Source: Bacteroides mediterraneensis
GTDB taxonomy: Bacteria > Bacteroidota > Bacteroidia > Bacteroidales > Bacteroidaceae
Assembly (NCBI RefSeq): GCF_900128455.1
Contig: NZ_LT635783.1
Coordinates: 2,010,919 to 2,074,918, forward strand
Reading direction: 5' to 3'
DNA: 64,000 nt
Of the stretch, positions 8,050-17,348 are shown piece after piece. The translations under genes were made by a program, and so were the position numbers. Numbering within the stretch: position 1 is the first letter of the stretch; each line of letters begins with the position of its first letter. The notes beneath the pieces are model-generated. The model saw only the letters and a program-made list of their open reading frames with translations. It ran no database searches and had not been told where the DNA came from.

Positions 8050-8772
8050 TCATATTCTTTCTTTCCGGGATATGACCATCAGTGAAAAGTAGGGAAACTT
8101 CTTTTCCTTGATAATTGCCGGGTCGGAGGTATAGAATTCGTTCGCCCGGCTGATATTTTCAAAGTAATGGAACGCTGCTTCGGGGTGGGAGTCGATGCAC
8201 TGACGTACGGCTTCCGCGCAAAAAGGCAGTTTCATGATGACGAGGACATAGCCGGAGTGGAGTTTCTCGGTCAGTTCCTCGGCCGAGATGAGGCCTGGAA
8301 TGACCAGCAGCCTTTCTTCCTGTTTGGCCAGGTGGAGGCCTGCCACGGGTCCTGCGGCAATGAACGCCGGAATGCCTGCGATGCGTCTCACCGGCAAGCC
8401 CTTATTTTCCAACAATTCATACAGGTACTGCACGGAAGCATAGAATCCGGCATCGCCTTCGGCGGCCACAGCTATTTTCTGCCCTTCACGGTAATCTTCC
8501 TCTATGTGTGCAGCCACCTCTTGATATACTTGCAGGGCCGCTTCTCTGTGCTTGTTCATCGGAAGGGTGAATGTCTTGATTTTCTCTTCCCCGATTCCCA
8601 ATGCCCGCAAGGTGTTCGCGGCGTAGGAGGAGGGGATGCCAGCGGCACTGCGGGTACCCGGACAATAGATAGAGGAGGCTTCCTGTAGGGCCTTCAGTCC
8701 TTTCAGGGTGATAAGTTCCGGGTCGCCGGGGCCTAAGGATACAAACTGAATAGCGGGATATGTTGGTTCCAT
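8050..8772 (-). CDS. cbiL: Precorrin-2 / cobalt-precorrin-2 C20-methyltransferase
   Basis: The 240-aa SAM-dependent tetrapyrrole methylase has the class III methyltransferase loop LGPGDPELITLKG at residues 12-24, the GDAGFYAS motif in the middle, and a conserved GIPAFIAA segment. It methylates C20 of (cobalt-)precorrin-2 in the early-cobalt route of cobalamin synthesis, in the cytoplasm. It is transcribed divergently from the riboswitch-controlled receptor and cbi operon that starts near 8880. It lies apart from the other ring methylases, so its control may differ. The minus-strand leader shows no clear riboswitch. Confidence 0.9.
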   Translation of the reverse strand: MEPTYPAIQFVSLGPGDPELITLKGLKALQEASSIYCPGTRSAAGIPSSYAANTLRALGIGEEKIKTFTLPMNKHREAALQVYQEVAAHIEEDYREGQKIAVAAEGDAGFYASVQYLYELLENKGLPVRRIAGIPAFIAAGPVAGLHLAKQEERLLVIPGLISAEELTEKLHSGYVLVIMKLPFCAEAVRQCIDSHPEAAFHYFENISRANEFYTSDPAIIKEKKFPYFSLMVISRKERI

Positions 8773-8870
8773 ATAATCAAAAGAGGGTTGTTTTTTGTGC
8801 CCGCTAAGATACTATCTTTTTTGTGAAAATGAAAAATCTGCCGTAGTGTAGCATATCAGAAAATATTTTC

Positions 8871-8878
8871 TACCTTTG
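8871..8878 (+). promoter_or_regulatory. -7 box of the riboswitch-led cobalamin operon
   Basis: TACCTTTG matches TAnnTTTG and lies immediately before the riboswitch sequence. Transcription should start around 8885. Confidence 0.6.
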
Positions 8879-8884
8879 TGGCGA

Positions 8885-9050
8885 TATTGGTTCACTGCTG
8901 GATAAAGCGTGATGAAAAGGGAATCAGGTGAAAGTCCTGAACAGACCCGCTGCTGTAAGTTTCGCATGATTTTCAGGAAATCTGCATGCCACTGTCGGAA
9001 AGATGGGAAGGCTCCTGAAAAGAAACAAGTCAGAAGACCTGCCAGTGTGT
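8885..9050 (+). promoter_or_regulatory. Cobalamin (AdoCbl-type) riboswitch 1
   Basis: The sequence shows the core of a cobalamin riboswitch in order: AAGGGAATCAGGTGAAAGTC with GACCCGCTGCTGTAAG (8917-8960), a GCCACTG/GGGAAGGC segment (8987-9012), and the B12 box AGTCAGAAGACCTGCC (9029-9044). In this family adenosylcobalamin binding lowers expression downstream. The likely targets are the small ORF at 9083, the TonB receptor at 9200 and genes after it. No obvious intrinsic terminator lies between the aptamer and 9083, so control of translation is more likely than termination. Confidence 0.93.
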
Positions 9051-9082
9051 ACATAGTTTTTTATGCTTTCGGGAAATAAGGT

Positions 9083-9184
9083 ATGAAAACAACGAGCTGG
9101 ACTTCTCTCTACCCGTTCTGGATATACGGAATCCTCTTCTCTTTGTATTTGCATGCGTCTCGCGGGCATAAGTGTGTGGTATGA
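9083..9184 (+). CDS. Candidate 33-aa hydrophobic small protein after the riboswitch
   Basis: An ATG at 9083 preceded by AAATAAGG opens a 34-codon frame that ends at 9182-9184, 15 bases before the TonB receptor start. The product (MKTTSWTSLYPFWIYGILFS and 13 more residues) has one hydrophobic stretch long enough to span a membrane. It could be a real small membrane protein or a leader peptide coupling translation to the receptor. No homologue is known to me, and the frame could be chance. Confidence 0.35.
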   Translation: MKTTSWTSLYPFWIYGILFSLYLHASRGHKCVV

Positions 9185-9199
9185 AGATTTGAGGAACTT

Positions 9200-11563
9200 A
9201 TGAAACACCTGACACTCATTTTTGTTTTCGTTTTTGGCATTGTCGGCTTCTCGGAAGGGCTGGCACAGAAACTGGTCACTCTTTCGGGTCGCATCACGTC
9301 TGCCCACGGACAGCCTGTGGCGCAGGCTTCACTGGCGGTGGAGGGTACGGCCTACGGAACGTATTCGGACGAGAAGGGGGACTACCGACTGGAGCTTCCG
9401 GAGGGGACGTATACCGTGGTGGCTTCTTTCATCGGTTATGAGAGCCAGAAGCAGACGGTCCGGTTGGCCGGGCACAAGCGAATCGACTTTGTCCTGAAGG
9501 AAGAGGCCGTGGCCTTGAATGAGGTGGAAGTCTATGCCAAGAGCCAATCGCAGAAATTGCGGGAAGGTACGTTCGCCGTCAGTGCGCTGGATGTGAAGCC
9601 GATTGTGAGTTCGTTGAACAACCTGAACGAGCTGGTGGACCGGGCTTCGGGCATCAAGGTGCGGCAGGAGGGAGGCGTCGGGTCGGACTATGACCTGTCC
9701 ATCAACGGGATGTCGGGCAATTCGGTCCGTTATTTCATCGACGGGGTGCCGCTGGAGACAAAGGGCTCCGGGGTGTCGCTGGCCAATCTGCCGGTCAATC
9801 TCATCGACCACATCGAGATGTATAAGGGGGTGGTTCCGGCTTATTTGGGGGCTGACGCGCTGGGCGGTGCCATCAACATCGTGACGAAGAAGGAGAAAAA
9901 GAATTACCTGGACCTATCGTACGGGATAGGTTCGTTCCATACGCACAAGGCGGACTTGAACGCGCAGGTGGTGTTTCCCAAGAGCGGGATTATCGTGCGC
10001 CCGACCGTCGGAGTCAGTTATTCAAAGAACGACTATATGATGAAAGGGGTAGAGGTGTGGGAGGAAAGTGTGAGAAAGTACGTGCCGTCCAACCGCCGGC
10101 GTTTCCACGACGATTATTTCTCGCTGCTGGCCCAGGTGGAGGTCGGAGTGAGCGGGAAACGGTGGGCAGACGACTTCTTTGTGACGGCTTCGTATTCGAA
10201 GGTGGACAAGGAGCTGCAGACGGGTTCTATCCAGACCAAGGTTTACGGGATGGCCGAGCGGAACGGGTCGGCTTATAACGTGTCGGCACAGTACCGCAAG
10301 AAGGACTTCCTGTTAAAGGGGTTGCAGATGCACAGCATGCTTTCGCATACCTGGGACTATTCGCTGACGGTGGATACGGCCTACCGGGTGTACGACTGGA
10401 ACGGGAATTATGTGGAGAGTTCCCGCAATGAGATTACGGGCCGGGAACGGTCGTTGCGGCATTACAAGTGCCCCACGACGATGTTCCGCTCCAACTGGGA
10501 CTATCGCTTTCATCCGCAGCATGCCCTGAACCTGAACTACTTGTTCAATCGGACGGGAAACGACCGCTACGATGACGTGGATGACAGTTTTGTGCCGTCC
10601 AATGACGTGGTGTGCAAGCACATCATCGGGCTTTCCTATCAGCAGCAACTGTGGCAGGAAAAGATGGAGAACACGTTCTTTATCAAGGATTACATCAATC
10701 ACCTGAATATCCGGCAGACGGACTTGTACTGGCAGACGGGCTCGGACAAGGTGAAGGGAGAAAGTACGGGAAATTACCTGGGATACGGGGCCGGCACGCG
10801 GGTGAAGTTCCGGGAGCCGGTCGCGCTGAAGGCTTCGTTCGAGCATAGCGTGCGTCTGCCTCTGGCCCGTGAACTGCTGGGCAACGGGTCTACGGTCTAT
10901 GCCAATACGGCGTTGCGTCCGGAAAGGAGCAACAACGTGAACGTGGGGCTCTTTGGTACGTGGCATCCCGGAGTGGGGCATGTGTTGTATTACGAAGTGA
11001 ACGGCTTTATGCGGTTTGTGGACGATTATATTCAGGCCGTGGTGGCGGAGAAAGAGGGCATGATGCAGTATCAGAATGTACCTGCGGTGCATATCAAGGG
11101 ACTGGATGCGGAAGTGCGCTACAGCTGGAGGAACCACTTGCAATGCATGGCCAATGTGAGCTGGCAGGACGCGCGCGACCAGCGTAAATACAAGGATGAC
11201 GGCAAGCCTTCGGCCACGTACCTGAACCGGGTGCCCAACCGCCCGTGGTTGTTCGGGGCGGCGGAGGTCGACTATACGTTTCACGAGGTCGGCCTGAAGC
11301 ACAGCAGTCTGCGCCTGGAGGGTTCGTATCAGTGGGTACACTGGTATTTCCTGACCTGGGAGGCGTATGGCTCGAAGGAGAGCAAGGCGCAGATTCCGGC
11401 GCAGCATGTGGTCAATGCGGGGGTGACTTACTCGTTGGAAAACGGGAAGTACAACCTGTCGGTCAGCTGCGACAACCTCTTTGATAAGTTGGTGTACGAC
11501 CATTACAAACTGCAAAAACCGGGAAGGTCGTTCTTCCTGAAGTTCAGGGTGTTCCTGAACTGA
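9200..11563 (+). CDS. TonB-dependent outer-membrane receptor, probable corrinoid transporter
   Basis: The 787-aa protein starts with a signal peptide (cleavage near GLAQ, residue 22). It continues with a carboxypeptidase-regulatory-like domain (about 26-110, VTLSGRITSAHGQPV to RIDFVLKE), a plug domain (about 115-235, with LVDRASGIKVRQEGG and ALGGAINIVTKK) and a beta-barrel ending in aromatic FLKFRVFLN. Its place directly behind a cobalamin riboswitch and in front of cbi genes points to uptake of cobalamin or related corrinoids, as for BtuB. Substrate choice cannot be read from the barrel itself. The following DUF4374 lipoprotein is a likely surface partner. Confidence 0.88.
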   Translation: MKHLTLIFVFVFGIVGFSEGLAQKLVTLSGRITSAHGQPVAQASLAVEGTAYGTYSDEKGDYRLELPEGTYTVVASFIGYESQKQTVRLAGHKRIDFVLKEEAVALNEVEVYAKSQSQKLREGTFAVSALDVKPIVSSLNNLNELVDRASGIKVRQEGGVGSDYDLSINGMSGNSVRYFIDGVPLETKGSGVSLANLPVNLIDHIEMYKGVVPAYLGADALGGAINIVTKKEKKNYLDLSYGIGSFHTHKADLNAQVVFPKSGIIVRPTVGVSYSKNDYMMKGVEVWEESVRKYVPSNRRRFHDDYFSLLAQVEVGVSGKRWADDFFVTASYSKVDKELQTGSIQTKVYGMAERNGSAYNVSAQYRKKDFLLKGLQMHSMLSHTWDYSLTVDTAYRVYDWNGNYVESSRNEITGRERSLRHYKCPTTMFRSNWDYRFHPQHALNLNYLFNRTGNDRYDDVDDSFVPSNDVVCKHIIGLSYQQQLWQEKMENTFFIKDYINHLNIRQTDLYWQTGSDKVKGESTGNYLGYGAGTRVKFREPVALKASFEHSVRLPLARELLGNGSTVYANTALRPERSNNVNVGLFGTWHPGVGHVLYYEVNGFMRFVDDYIQAVVAEKEGMMQYQNVPAVHIKGLDAEVRYSWRNHLQCMANVSWQDARDQRKYKDDGKPSATYLNRVPNRPWLFGAAEVDYTFHEVGLKHSSLRLEGSYQWVHWYFLTWEAYGSKESKAQIPAQHVVNAGVTYSLENGKYNLSVSCDNLFDKLVYDHYKLQKPGRSFFLKFRVFLN

Positions 11564-11618
11564 CATGTGAATCTGAACTAGATATTAACAAACTATAGTA
11601 ATATTAATCTTAAACATT

Positions 11619-12896
11619 ATGTGTATGAAAACAACGAAATTTTCCTTTCTGAGATTCCTGAAAGCGGGTGTGTTTGCTGCGGCACTTTTTTCTTTTACGG
11701 CATGTAGTAAGGATACTCCGTCCGAGAATACGGTGGACCCGGAACCTGCCGGGAAGTATCATTTTGATATCTTCATGACGGTAGGCAAACACGGCGGCAT
11801 GGGAGGAGGAGATAATACGATTGTCAAAAGTGTGGAATCGCTGACAGCCGACCAGCCGATGATTGATATCAAGGGGTCCGGTGTGGAACTGAATCCGTAT
11901 ACCATCGAGCTGATTGCCAAAGGGAAATATTATTATCAGGTGCCGAGCAAGCAGACACGTTTCACGAAGTTCCGGATTCTGGACAACAAGATTGAAGTGG
12001 TGCAGGAACAGCCGTTTGGGGTGAATTCCTATACCGAACGGAAGTATACGCATGCGTGGCTGGACGACAAGACCTTGCTGATTATGGCGGCCAATGGGGA
12101 TGCGGACAAGATTGTCTGGACCAAACTGAATGCGGAGGATATGCGTATCTTGTCGGAGGGCACGCTGGAGCTTCCTTTGCCGGCCAAGGCGACTGCGTTT
12201 ACGACGACGGGTATTCTTACCTACAATGAGAAGGTGGGCAAGCTGTATTATTTCTATTATGGAAAGACCAAGGCCGGCCGGAAAGGGGTGCCCACTTCCA
12301 ACTTCCTGACAGCCGTCATCAATCCTTCGGACATGAAGGTGGAAAGCAACAAGGTCAATGCGCTGGCCGGAGAAATGGCCGGAAGCTCCTACGGACAGCT
12401 GTTGCAGGACTGCGTGACTTACGACGAAACCGGAAACCTCTACCTTGCCGCATTTACCAAGAAGGGCGATTTGGAAGAGGGTTGTCTGTTGCGTATCAAC
12501 AAGGGGGAAACGGACTTCGACCCTTCTTATAACGGCTATCCGAATGCGGACGGGAAACTGTGTACGGTTCAGTACCTGGGCAACGGCAAGGCGCTGACTT
12601 ACGCCAGAAACCAGTCGGCCAATACGGGACGGGACACTTACAGCCTGTATTATTCCATCGTGGACTTGAAAACGGGCAAAAGAACCCGGCTGGCTTGCGA
12701 CGGGAAGGAAATCGGTTTCAATAGTGGCCGCTTCTCCCAGCGTTCGGTGGTGGTAAACGGAAAGGCTTATATCGGGGTCAATACGGAGAAAAGTACCTGC
12801 ATTTATATTTACGACGTCGCTACCGGAAAGGTGGAAAAAGGGGCGGATATCGCGCAGGGTTACTATTTCGACGTATTGAGAGTAGTGGAGAATTGA
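11619..12896 (+). CDS. DUF4374-like lipoprotein, partner of the TonB receptor
   Basis: The 425-aa product has a lipoprotein signal ending in FSFTAC, with Cys at about residue 29 (27 if translation starts at the second ATG, 11625). The mature part contains repeated beta-rich blocks with W/Y-D/N turns (KYTHAWLDDKTLLIMAANGDADKI, YTYNEKVGKLYYFYYG-like), suggesting a beta-propeller. DUF4374 proteins commonly sit beside TonB receptors in Bacteroides and bind the cargo at the cell surface. Here the cargo is probably a corrinoid, by position; BtuG plays such a role for BtuB in Bacteroides, although I cannot claim homology to BtuG. Confidence 0.7.
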   Translation: MCMKTTKFSFLRFLKAGVFAAALFSFTACSKDTPSENTVDPEPAGKYHFDIFMTVGKHGGMGGGDNTIVKSVESLTADQPMIDIKGSGVELNPYTIELIAKGKYYYQVPSKQTRFTKFRILDNKIEVVQEQPFGVNSYTERKYTHAWLDDKTLLIMAANGDADKIVWTKLNAEDMRILSEGTLELPLPAKATAFTTTGILTYNEKVGKLYYFYYGKTKAGRKGVPTSNFLTAVINPSDMKVESNKVNALAGEMAGSSYGQLLQDCVTYDETGNLYLAAFTKKGDLEEGCLLRINKGETDFDPSYNGYPNADGKLCTVQYLGNGKALTYARNQSANTGRDTYSLYYSIVDLKTGKRTRLACDGKEIGFNSGRFSQRSVVVNGKAYIGVNTEKSTCIYIYDVATGKVEKGADIAQGYYFDVLRVVEN

Positions 12897-12905
12897 GAAA
12901 TCTTA

Positions 12906-12913
12906 TAACTTTG
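12906..12913 (+). promoter_or_regulatory. Internal -7 box ahead of the cbiHC-ET-GF-JD genes
   Basis: TAACTTTG matches TAnnTTTG, 31 bases before the cbiHC start codon. It may let the biosynthetic genes be transcribed apart from the riboswitch-controlled receptor genes. No good -33 element was seen. Confidence 0.4.
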
Positions 12914-12944
12914 CAAGGATAAGAAAGCGATAGAATCAAGACGA

Positions 12945-14351
12945 ATGGCGAATCACAAGATAATTGTAGCAGGCATCGGCCCGGGCTCCGCGGAGGACAT
13001 CACTCCGGCGGTGGTCCGGGCCTTGGCTAGTGCGGATGTGGTAGTGGGATATCACTATTACTTCCAGTTTGTGCGTCCCTACTTGAAGGAGGGGGCGGAG
13101 TGTGTGGACACGGGGATGAAGCGGGAACGCGACCGGGCTCGTCAGGCTTTCGAGCTGGCGGAACAGGGCAAGTGTGTCTGTGTCATCAGCTCGGGCGACT
13201 CCGGCATCTACGGGATGGCACCGTTGATGTATGAGATGAAGCGGGAACGCGCCAGTGAGGTGACGCTGGAGGTGTTGCCGGGTATCAGTGCGTTTCAGAA
13301 GGCGGCTGCCAGACTGGGGGCGCCGGTGGGACATGATTTCTGCGTGATTTCCTTGTCCGACCTGCTGACGCCATGGGAGAAGATTGAGAAACGCATCCGT
13401 GCGGCGGCATCGGCCGACTTCGTGACAGCAGTCTACAATCCGAAGAGTGAGGGTCGTTACTGGCAGTTGTACCGCCTGAAGGAGATTTTCATGCAGGAGC
13501 GGGAAGCGACGACACCGGTGGGCTATGTGCGTCAGGCGGGACGTGAGGAAGAGACCGTGAAGATAACGACTTTGGCCGACTTTGACCCGGAGGACGTGGA
13601 CATGTTTACGGTGGTGCTCATCGGGAACTCGCAGTCGTACGAATGGGCGGGCCATATAGTTACCCCACGGGGGTATTATCCGCCAGAAAAAATGGAGGCG
13701 ACAGGCATCGGACAGGAGATTATGATTCACAGCTTCCAGACCATTTCCAAGGAACTGAAGAAACAGGACCTGCCGCTCGGACACAAGTGGGCGTTGCTGC
13801 ATGCCATCCATACGACGGCCGATTTCGAGATGGAGCACTTGCTGTACAGCGACGAGCATGCGGTGGAAAAGCTGCATGAACTGCTGGTGACGGGCAAGGT
13901 CCGTACCATTATTACCGATGTGACCATGGCGGCTTCGGGCATCCGGAAACGGGCCCTTGAACGGCTGGGACTGGAGGTGAAGTGTTACCTGAACGATGAA
14001 AGGGTGGCTCGGATGGCCGCTGAAAAGCAAATCACCCGTACCCAGGCGGGCATACGTCTGGCAGTGGAGGAGCATCCGGATGCCTTGTTTGTCTTTGGGA
14101 ACGCGCCTACGGCCTTGATGGAACTGTGTGCCCTGATGAGAAAGCAGAAGGCGCATCCCGGAGGCATCATCGCGGCCCCGGTGGGTTTTGTGCATGTGTG
14201 TGAAAGCAAGTACATGGTGAAGACCTTCCAGAGCGTGCCCAAACTGATTGTGGAAGGACGGAAGGGAGGAAGTAATCTGGCAGCCACCTTGGTGAACGCC
14301 ATCCTGACGCTGGACGATGCGGCCTTGTTAAAACCCGGACGCGATGTGTAG
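12945..14351 (+). CDS. cbiHC: Fusion: cobalt-precorrin-3B C17-methyltransferase + precorrin-8X methylmutase
   Basis: The 468-aa protein joins two cobalamin enzymes. Residues 1-245 are CbiH/CobJ, with the SAM loop GIGPGS, the SSGDSGIYGMAP motif and LEVLPGISAFQKAAARLGAP; it methylates C17 and contracts the ring. Residues about 255-468 are CbiC/CobH (HTTADFEMEHLL, IITDVTMAASGI, TRTQAGIRLA), which moves a methyl group from C11 to C12 to give cobyrinic acid. The two steps are not consecutive, so fusion probably balances expression more than it channels substrate. The stop overlaps the next start by 8 bases. Confidence 0.93.
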   Translation: MANHKIIVAGIGPGSAEDITPAVVRALASADVVVGYHYYFQFVRPYLKEGAECVDTGMKRERDRARQAFELAEQGKCVCVISSGDSGIYGMAPLMYEMKRERASEVTLEVLPGISAFQKAAARLGAPVGHDFCVISLSDLLTPWEKIEKRIRAAASADFVTAVYNPKSEGRYWQLYRLKEIFMQEREATTPVGYVRQAGREEETVKITTLADFDPEDVDMFTVVLIGNSQSYEWAGHIVTPRGYYPPEKMEATGIGQEIMIHSFQTISKELKKQDLPLGHKWALLHAIHTTADFEMEHLLYSDEHAVEKLHELLVTGKVRTIITDVTMAASGIRKRALERLGLEVKCYLNDERVARMAAEKQITRTQAGIRLAVEEHPDALFVFGNAPTALMELCALMRKQKAHPGGIIAAPVGFVHVCESKYMVKTFQSVPKLIVEGRKGGSNLAATLVNAILTLDDAALLKPGRDV

Positions 14352-15531
14352 GCAGTCATTCCATATTATCGGCATCAGTGACAGCACCGAGATTTATTTT
14401 CCGCCTCGGGTGCAGGAAGTCATCTTCCGGGGGAAGGTGTTTTCGGGGGGCGTGCGCCATCACCAGCTGGTGGAACGGTTCTTGCCCGAAGGGGCGGAGT
14501 GGATAGACATCACCGTGCCGTTGGACAAGGTGTTCGCGCAGTATGCCGCACACCGGGAGATTGTGGTCTTTGCTTCCGGCGACCCGCTGTTCTTCGGCTT
14601 TGCCAATACCGTACAGCGCTTGTTGCCCGAGAGCAGTATCCACGTCTATCCCACGTTCAATTCCTTGCAGATGCTGGCCCATCGCCTGCTGTTGCCTTAT
14701 CAGGAGATGCGGATGGTATCGCTGACCGGGCGTCCGTGGAAGGCTTTCGATGCCGCACTGATACGCGGGGAGCGCATGCTCGGGGTACTGACCGACAGGG
14801 TGAAAACGCCGGCAGCCATTGCCGCCCGGATGCAGGAATACGGCTACGACAATTACCGGATGTATGTGGGAGAGGCTTTGGGCAATGCGGCGGAAGAACG
14901 GGTGCGGGAGCTGACGGTAGAAGAAGCCCGGCACACCACTTTCCAATCACCCAACTGTCTGATTCTGGTACGCTCGGCACTGCGCCGTCGTCCGCTGGGA
15001 CTGAAGGAATCAGAGTTTGCGCTGTTGAACGGACGGGTGAACATGATTACGAAACGACCGGTACGCCTGCAGACCTTGAGCATGCTGGATTTGCAGATGC
15101 GCACGGTCTTCTGGGACATCGGCAGTTGCACGGGTTCCGTGTCGATTGAAGCGAAGAGTCTCTATCCCGAACTTGAGGTGATTGCCTTTGAACGGCGTCC
15201 GGAAGGAGCGGAACTGTTGCGGGCGAACAGTGTCAAGTGGGGAACTCCCGGCATACGGTTTGTGGGCGGGGATTTCATGGAACAGCCTTTGGCCGACCTC
15301 CCTCGTCCGGATGCGGTGTTTATAGGCGGGCATGGAGGCCGGTTGCAGGAGTTGCTGAAGCGTGCAGACGAGGTCTTGCTTCCGGGGGTAGTAATCGTAT
15401 TCAATTCGGTGAGCGAGGACAGCTTGCAGCAGTTTTACGAGGGAGTGGCGCAGACCGGACGTCGGGTGACCGAACGCATCCGGCTTGTGGTGGATGCCCA
15501 TAATCCAATTGAAATATTGAAAGCAGAATGA
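14344..15531 (+). CDS. cbiET: Fusion: precorrin-6Y C5,15-methyltransferase (decarboxylating)
   Basis: The 395-aa product combines CbiE (residues 1-200, a tetrapyrrole methylase with ASGDPLFFGFANT) and CbiT (about 205-395, a Rossmann methyltransferase with DIGSCTGSVSIEAKSLYP and a FIGGHGGRLQELL motif), equivalent to CobL. It methylates C5 and C15 and removes the C12 acetate carboxyl. The SAM loop reads G-S-C-T-G-S where D-x-G-x-G-[ST]-G is usual. The start ATG at 14344 lies inside the end of cbiHC, indicating translational coupling. Confidence 0.93.
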   Translation: MCRQSFHIIGISDSTEIYFPPRVQEVIFRGKVFSGGVRHHQLVERFLPEGAEWIDITVPLDKVFAQYAAHREIVVFASGDPLFFGFANTVQRLLPESSIHVYPTFNSLQMLAHRLLLPYQEMRMVSLTGRPWKAFDAALIRGERMLGVLTDRVKTPAAIAARMQEYGYDNYRMYVGEALGNAAEERVRELTVEEARHTTFQSPNCLILVRSALRRRPLGLKESEFALLNGRVNMITKRPVRLQTLSMLDLQMRTVFWDIGSCTGSVSIEAKSLYPELEVIAFERRPEGAELLRANSVKWGTPGIRFVGGDFMEQPLADLPRPDAVFIGGHGGRLQELLKRADEVLLPGVVIVFNSVSEDSLQQFYEGVAQTGRRVTERIRLVVDAHNPIEILKAE

Positions 15532-17348
15532 AAGAGAAAACAGCCATTATATTGATATCTTCCCAGGCATTGCCGATGGCGCAGCTGCTGGAGAAGGAAT
15601 TGGGAGATTGTACCATTTTTTCACAAAAGGCACTCGACGGATGCACGCAGGTGGCCTCGTACAGTGAGTTTGTGGCGGCTTCGTTTGCCGCATACGACCG
15701 TTTCCTGTTTATCGGGGCCATGGGCATCTGTGTGCGCTGCATCGCTCCCTGTGTGTCCGACAAATATGCCGATCCGGCGGTGGTGTGTATGGACAGTACC
15801 GGGCAGTTCGTCGTTCCGGTATTGTCCGGCCATGTGGGAGGGGCCAACGAGTGGGCCCGGCAGATTGCGGCCATCTTGGGGGCACAGGCGGTCATCACCA
15901 CTCAAAGTGACTGCCACGGGGTGTGGGCCTTGGACTTACTGGCTGCCCGGTTCGGATGGCAGACCGCATGCTCGCACGAGGAGATGAACCGCGCGATTGC
16001 CCGTTTCGTGAACCAGGAAAGAGTGTCCTTGCTGTTGGATATAAAGGACAAGGGTACCGCCTGGCTGGAGCGTACCCTTCCGCCGTATGTAAAAGTGTAT
16101 TATCATTATGCCGACATTCCTTTCGAGGAGACGGACCTGCTGATTGCCGTCACGCCCTACGAGTACGAGGCGCCGGTGCAGGCCTTGTATTATCGTCCGC
16201 AGGTGTTGCATCTCGGAGTGGGCTGCAAGAAACAGTGCGTACCCGACGGCATTGCCGAATACATCGAAAAGGTGATGCGCTCGCACGGCCTGTCACCGTT
16301 GTCGCTGGCTACGGTCGGTACGATTGAGCTGAAGAAAGACGAGCCGCTGCTGAAGGCGTTGCGGGAGCGATGGAAACAGACAAAGGTCTGCATCTATTCT
16401 GCGGAAGAGCTGAGCGGTCTGGAGATACCCCATCCGTCGCAGAAGGTGTATGAAGTGACCGGGGTCTATGGTGTGGCCGAGAGTGCGGCACTCAAAAGCA
16501 GCGGAGGCGGAAAATGGCTGCTGGATAAACAGAAAGGAGAGTTGGTGACGGGCTCGCATTTCACCTTTGCGGTGACACTGGCGGCGGAGGCGGTGCGCGG
16601 AGGACACATCGAGATTGTGGGGGCCGGTCCCGGTGACCCGGAACTGATTTCGGTGCGTGGCAAACGGATGCTGGAAAAGGCCGACCTGGTGCTGTATGCG
16701 GGCAGTCTGGTGCCGCGCGAGCTGACTTATTACGCAAAGGAGGGGGCCGTGGTGCGCAGTTCGGCCCACATGGACCTACAGGAGCAGTTTACCTTGATGA
16801 AGGAATTCTACGACCGGGGACTGTTTGTGGTGCGTCTTCACACCGGCGACCCGTGTATCTACGGTGCCATTCAGGAACAGATGGCCTTCTTCGATGCCTA
16901 CGGCATGAGCTACCACATCACGCCGGGAATCTCGTCTTTCCAGGCGGCGGCAGCGGCCCTGCGTTCGCAGTTCACCATCCCGGAGAAGGTGCAGAGCATC
17001 ATCCTGACCCGGGGAGAGGGGCGGACCCCCATGCCGGAGAAGGAACAGTTGCACAAGCTGGCCCAGTCGCAAAGTACCATGTGCATCTACCTGAGCGCGT
17101 CCATCGTGGAGAAGGTGCAGGAAGAACTCTTGCAGGCCTATCCGCCGGAGACGCCTGTGGCTGCCTGCTACAAGTTGACGTGGAAGGAAGAGAAAATCTA
17201 CCGGGGGGTACTGAAGGACCTGGCCCGTATCGTTCGGGACAATCACCTGACCCTGACTACGCTGCTGGTGGTAGGAGAAGCGATAGACAACCGTAAGGGG
17301 CTTTCCCGTTTGTATGCCTCCGACTTTACCCATTTGTTCCGGTCATGA
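15528..17348 (+). CDS. cbiGF: Fusion: cobalt-precorrin-5A hydrolase (CbiG) + precorrin-4 C11-methyltransferase (CbiF)
   Basis: Residues 1-345 match CbiG (FIGAMGICVRCIAPCVSDK, VPVLSGHVGGANEWA and a C-terminal LGVGCKK region), which opens the delta-lactone in the anaerobic pathway. Residues about 360-606 match CbiF/CobM (GAGPGDPELISVRGKRML, HTGDPCIYGAIQEQ, TPGISSFQAAAAAL), which methylates C11. The two enzymes act in adjacent steps, with CbiF producing the substrate of CbiG, so the fusion could channel an unstable intermediate. The start overlaps the previous stop by four bases (ATGA). Confidence 0.93.
   Translation: MKEKTAIILISSQALPMAQLLEKELGDCTIFSQKALDGCTQVASYSEFVAASFAAYDRFLFIGAMGICVRCIAPCVSDKYADPAVVCMDSTGQFVVPVLSGHVGGANEWARQIAAILGAQAVITTQSDCHGVWALDLLAARFGWQTACSHEEMNRAIARFVNQERVSLLLDIKDKGTAWLERTLPPYVKVYYHYADIPFEETDLLIAVTPYEYEAPVQALYYRPQVLHLGVGCKKQCVPDGIAEYIEKVMRSHGLSPLSLATVGTIELKKDEPLLKALRERWKQTKVCIYSAEELSGLEIPHPSQKVYEVTGVYGVAESAALKSSGGGKWLLDKQKGELVTGSHFTFAVTLAAEAVRGGHIEIVGAGPGDPELISVRGKRMLEKADLVLYAGSLVPRELTYYAKEGAVVRSSAHMDLQEQFTLMKEFYDRGLFVVRLHTGDPCIYGAIQEQMAFFDAYGMSYHITPGISSFQAAAAALRSQFTIPEKVQSIILTRGEGRTPMPEKEQLHKLAQSQSTMCIYLSASIVEKVQEELLQAYPPETPVAACYKLTWKEEKIYRGVLKDLARIVRDNHLTLTTLLVVGEAIDNRKGLSRLYASDFTHLFRS

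Noticed and set aside
10313..11566. 417-codon minus-strand open frame
   Set aside because: Antisense to the TonB receptor barrel, low-complexity His/Arg/Gln composition, no start context.
12936..14195. 419-codon minus-strand open frame
   Set aside because: Antisense to cbiHC, which has full enzyme motifs.
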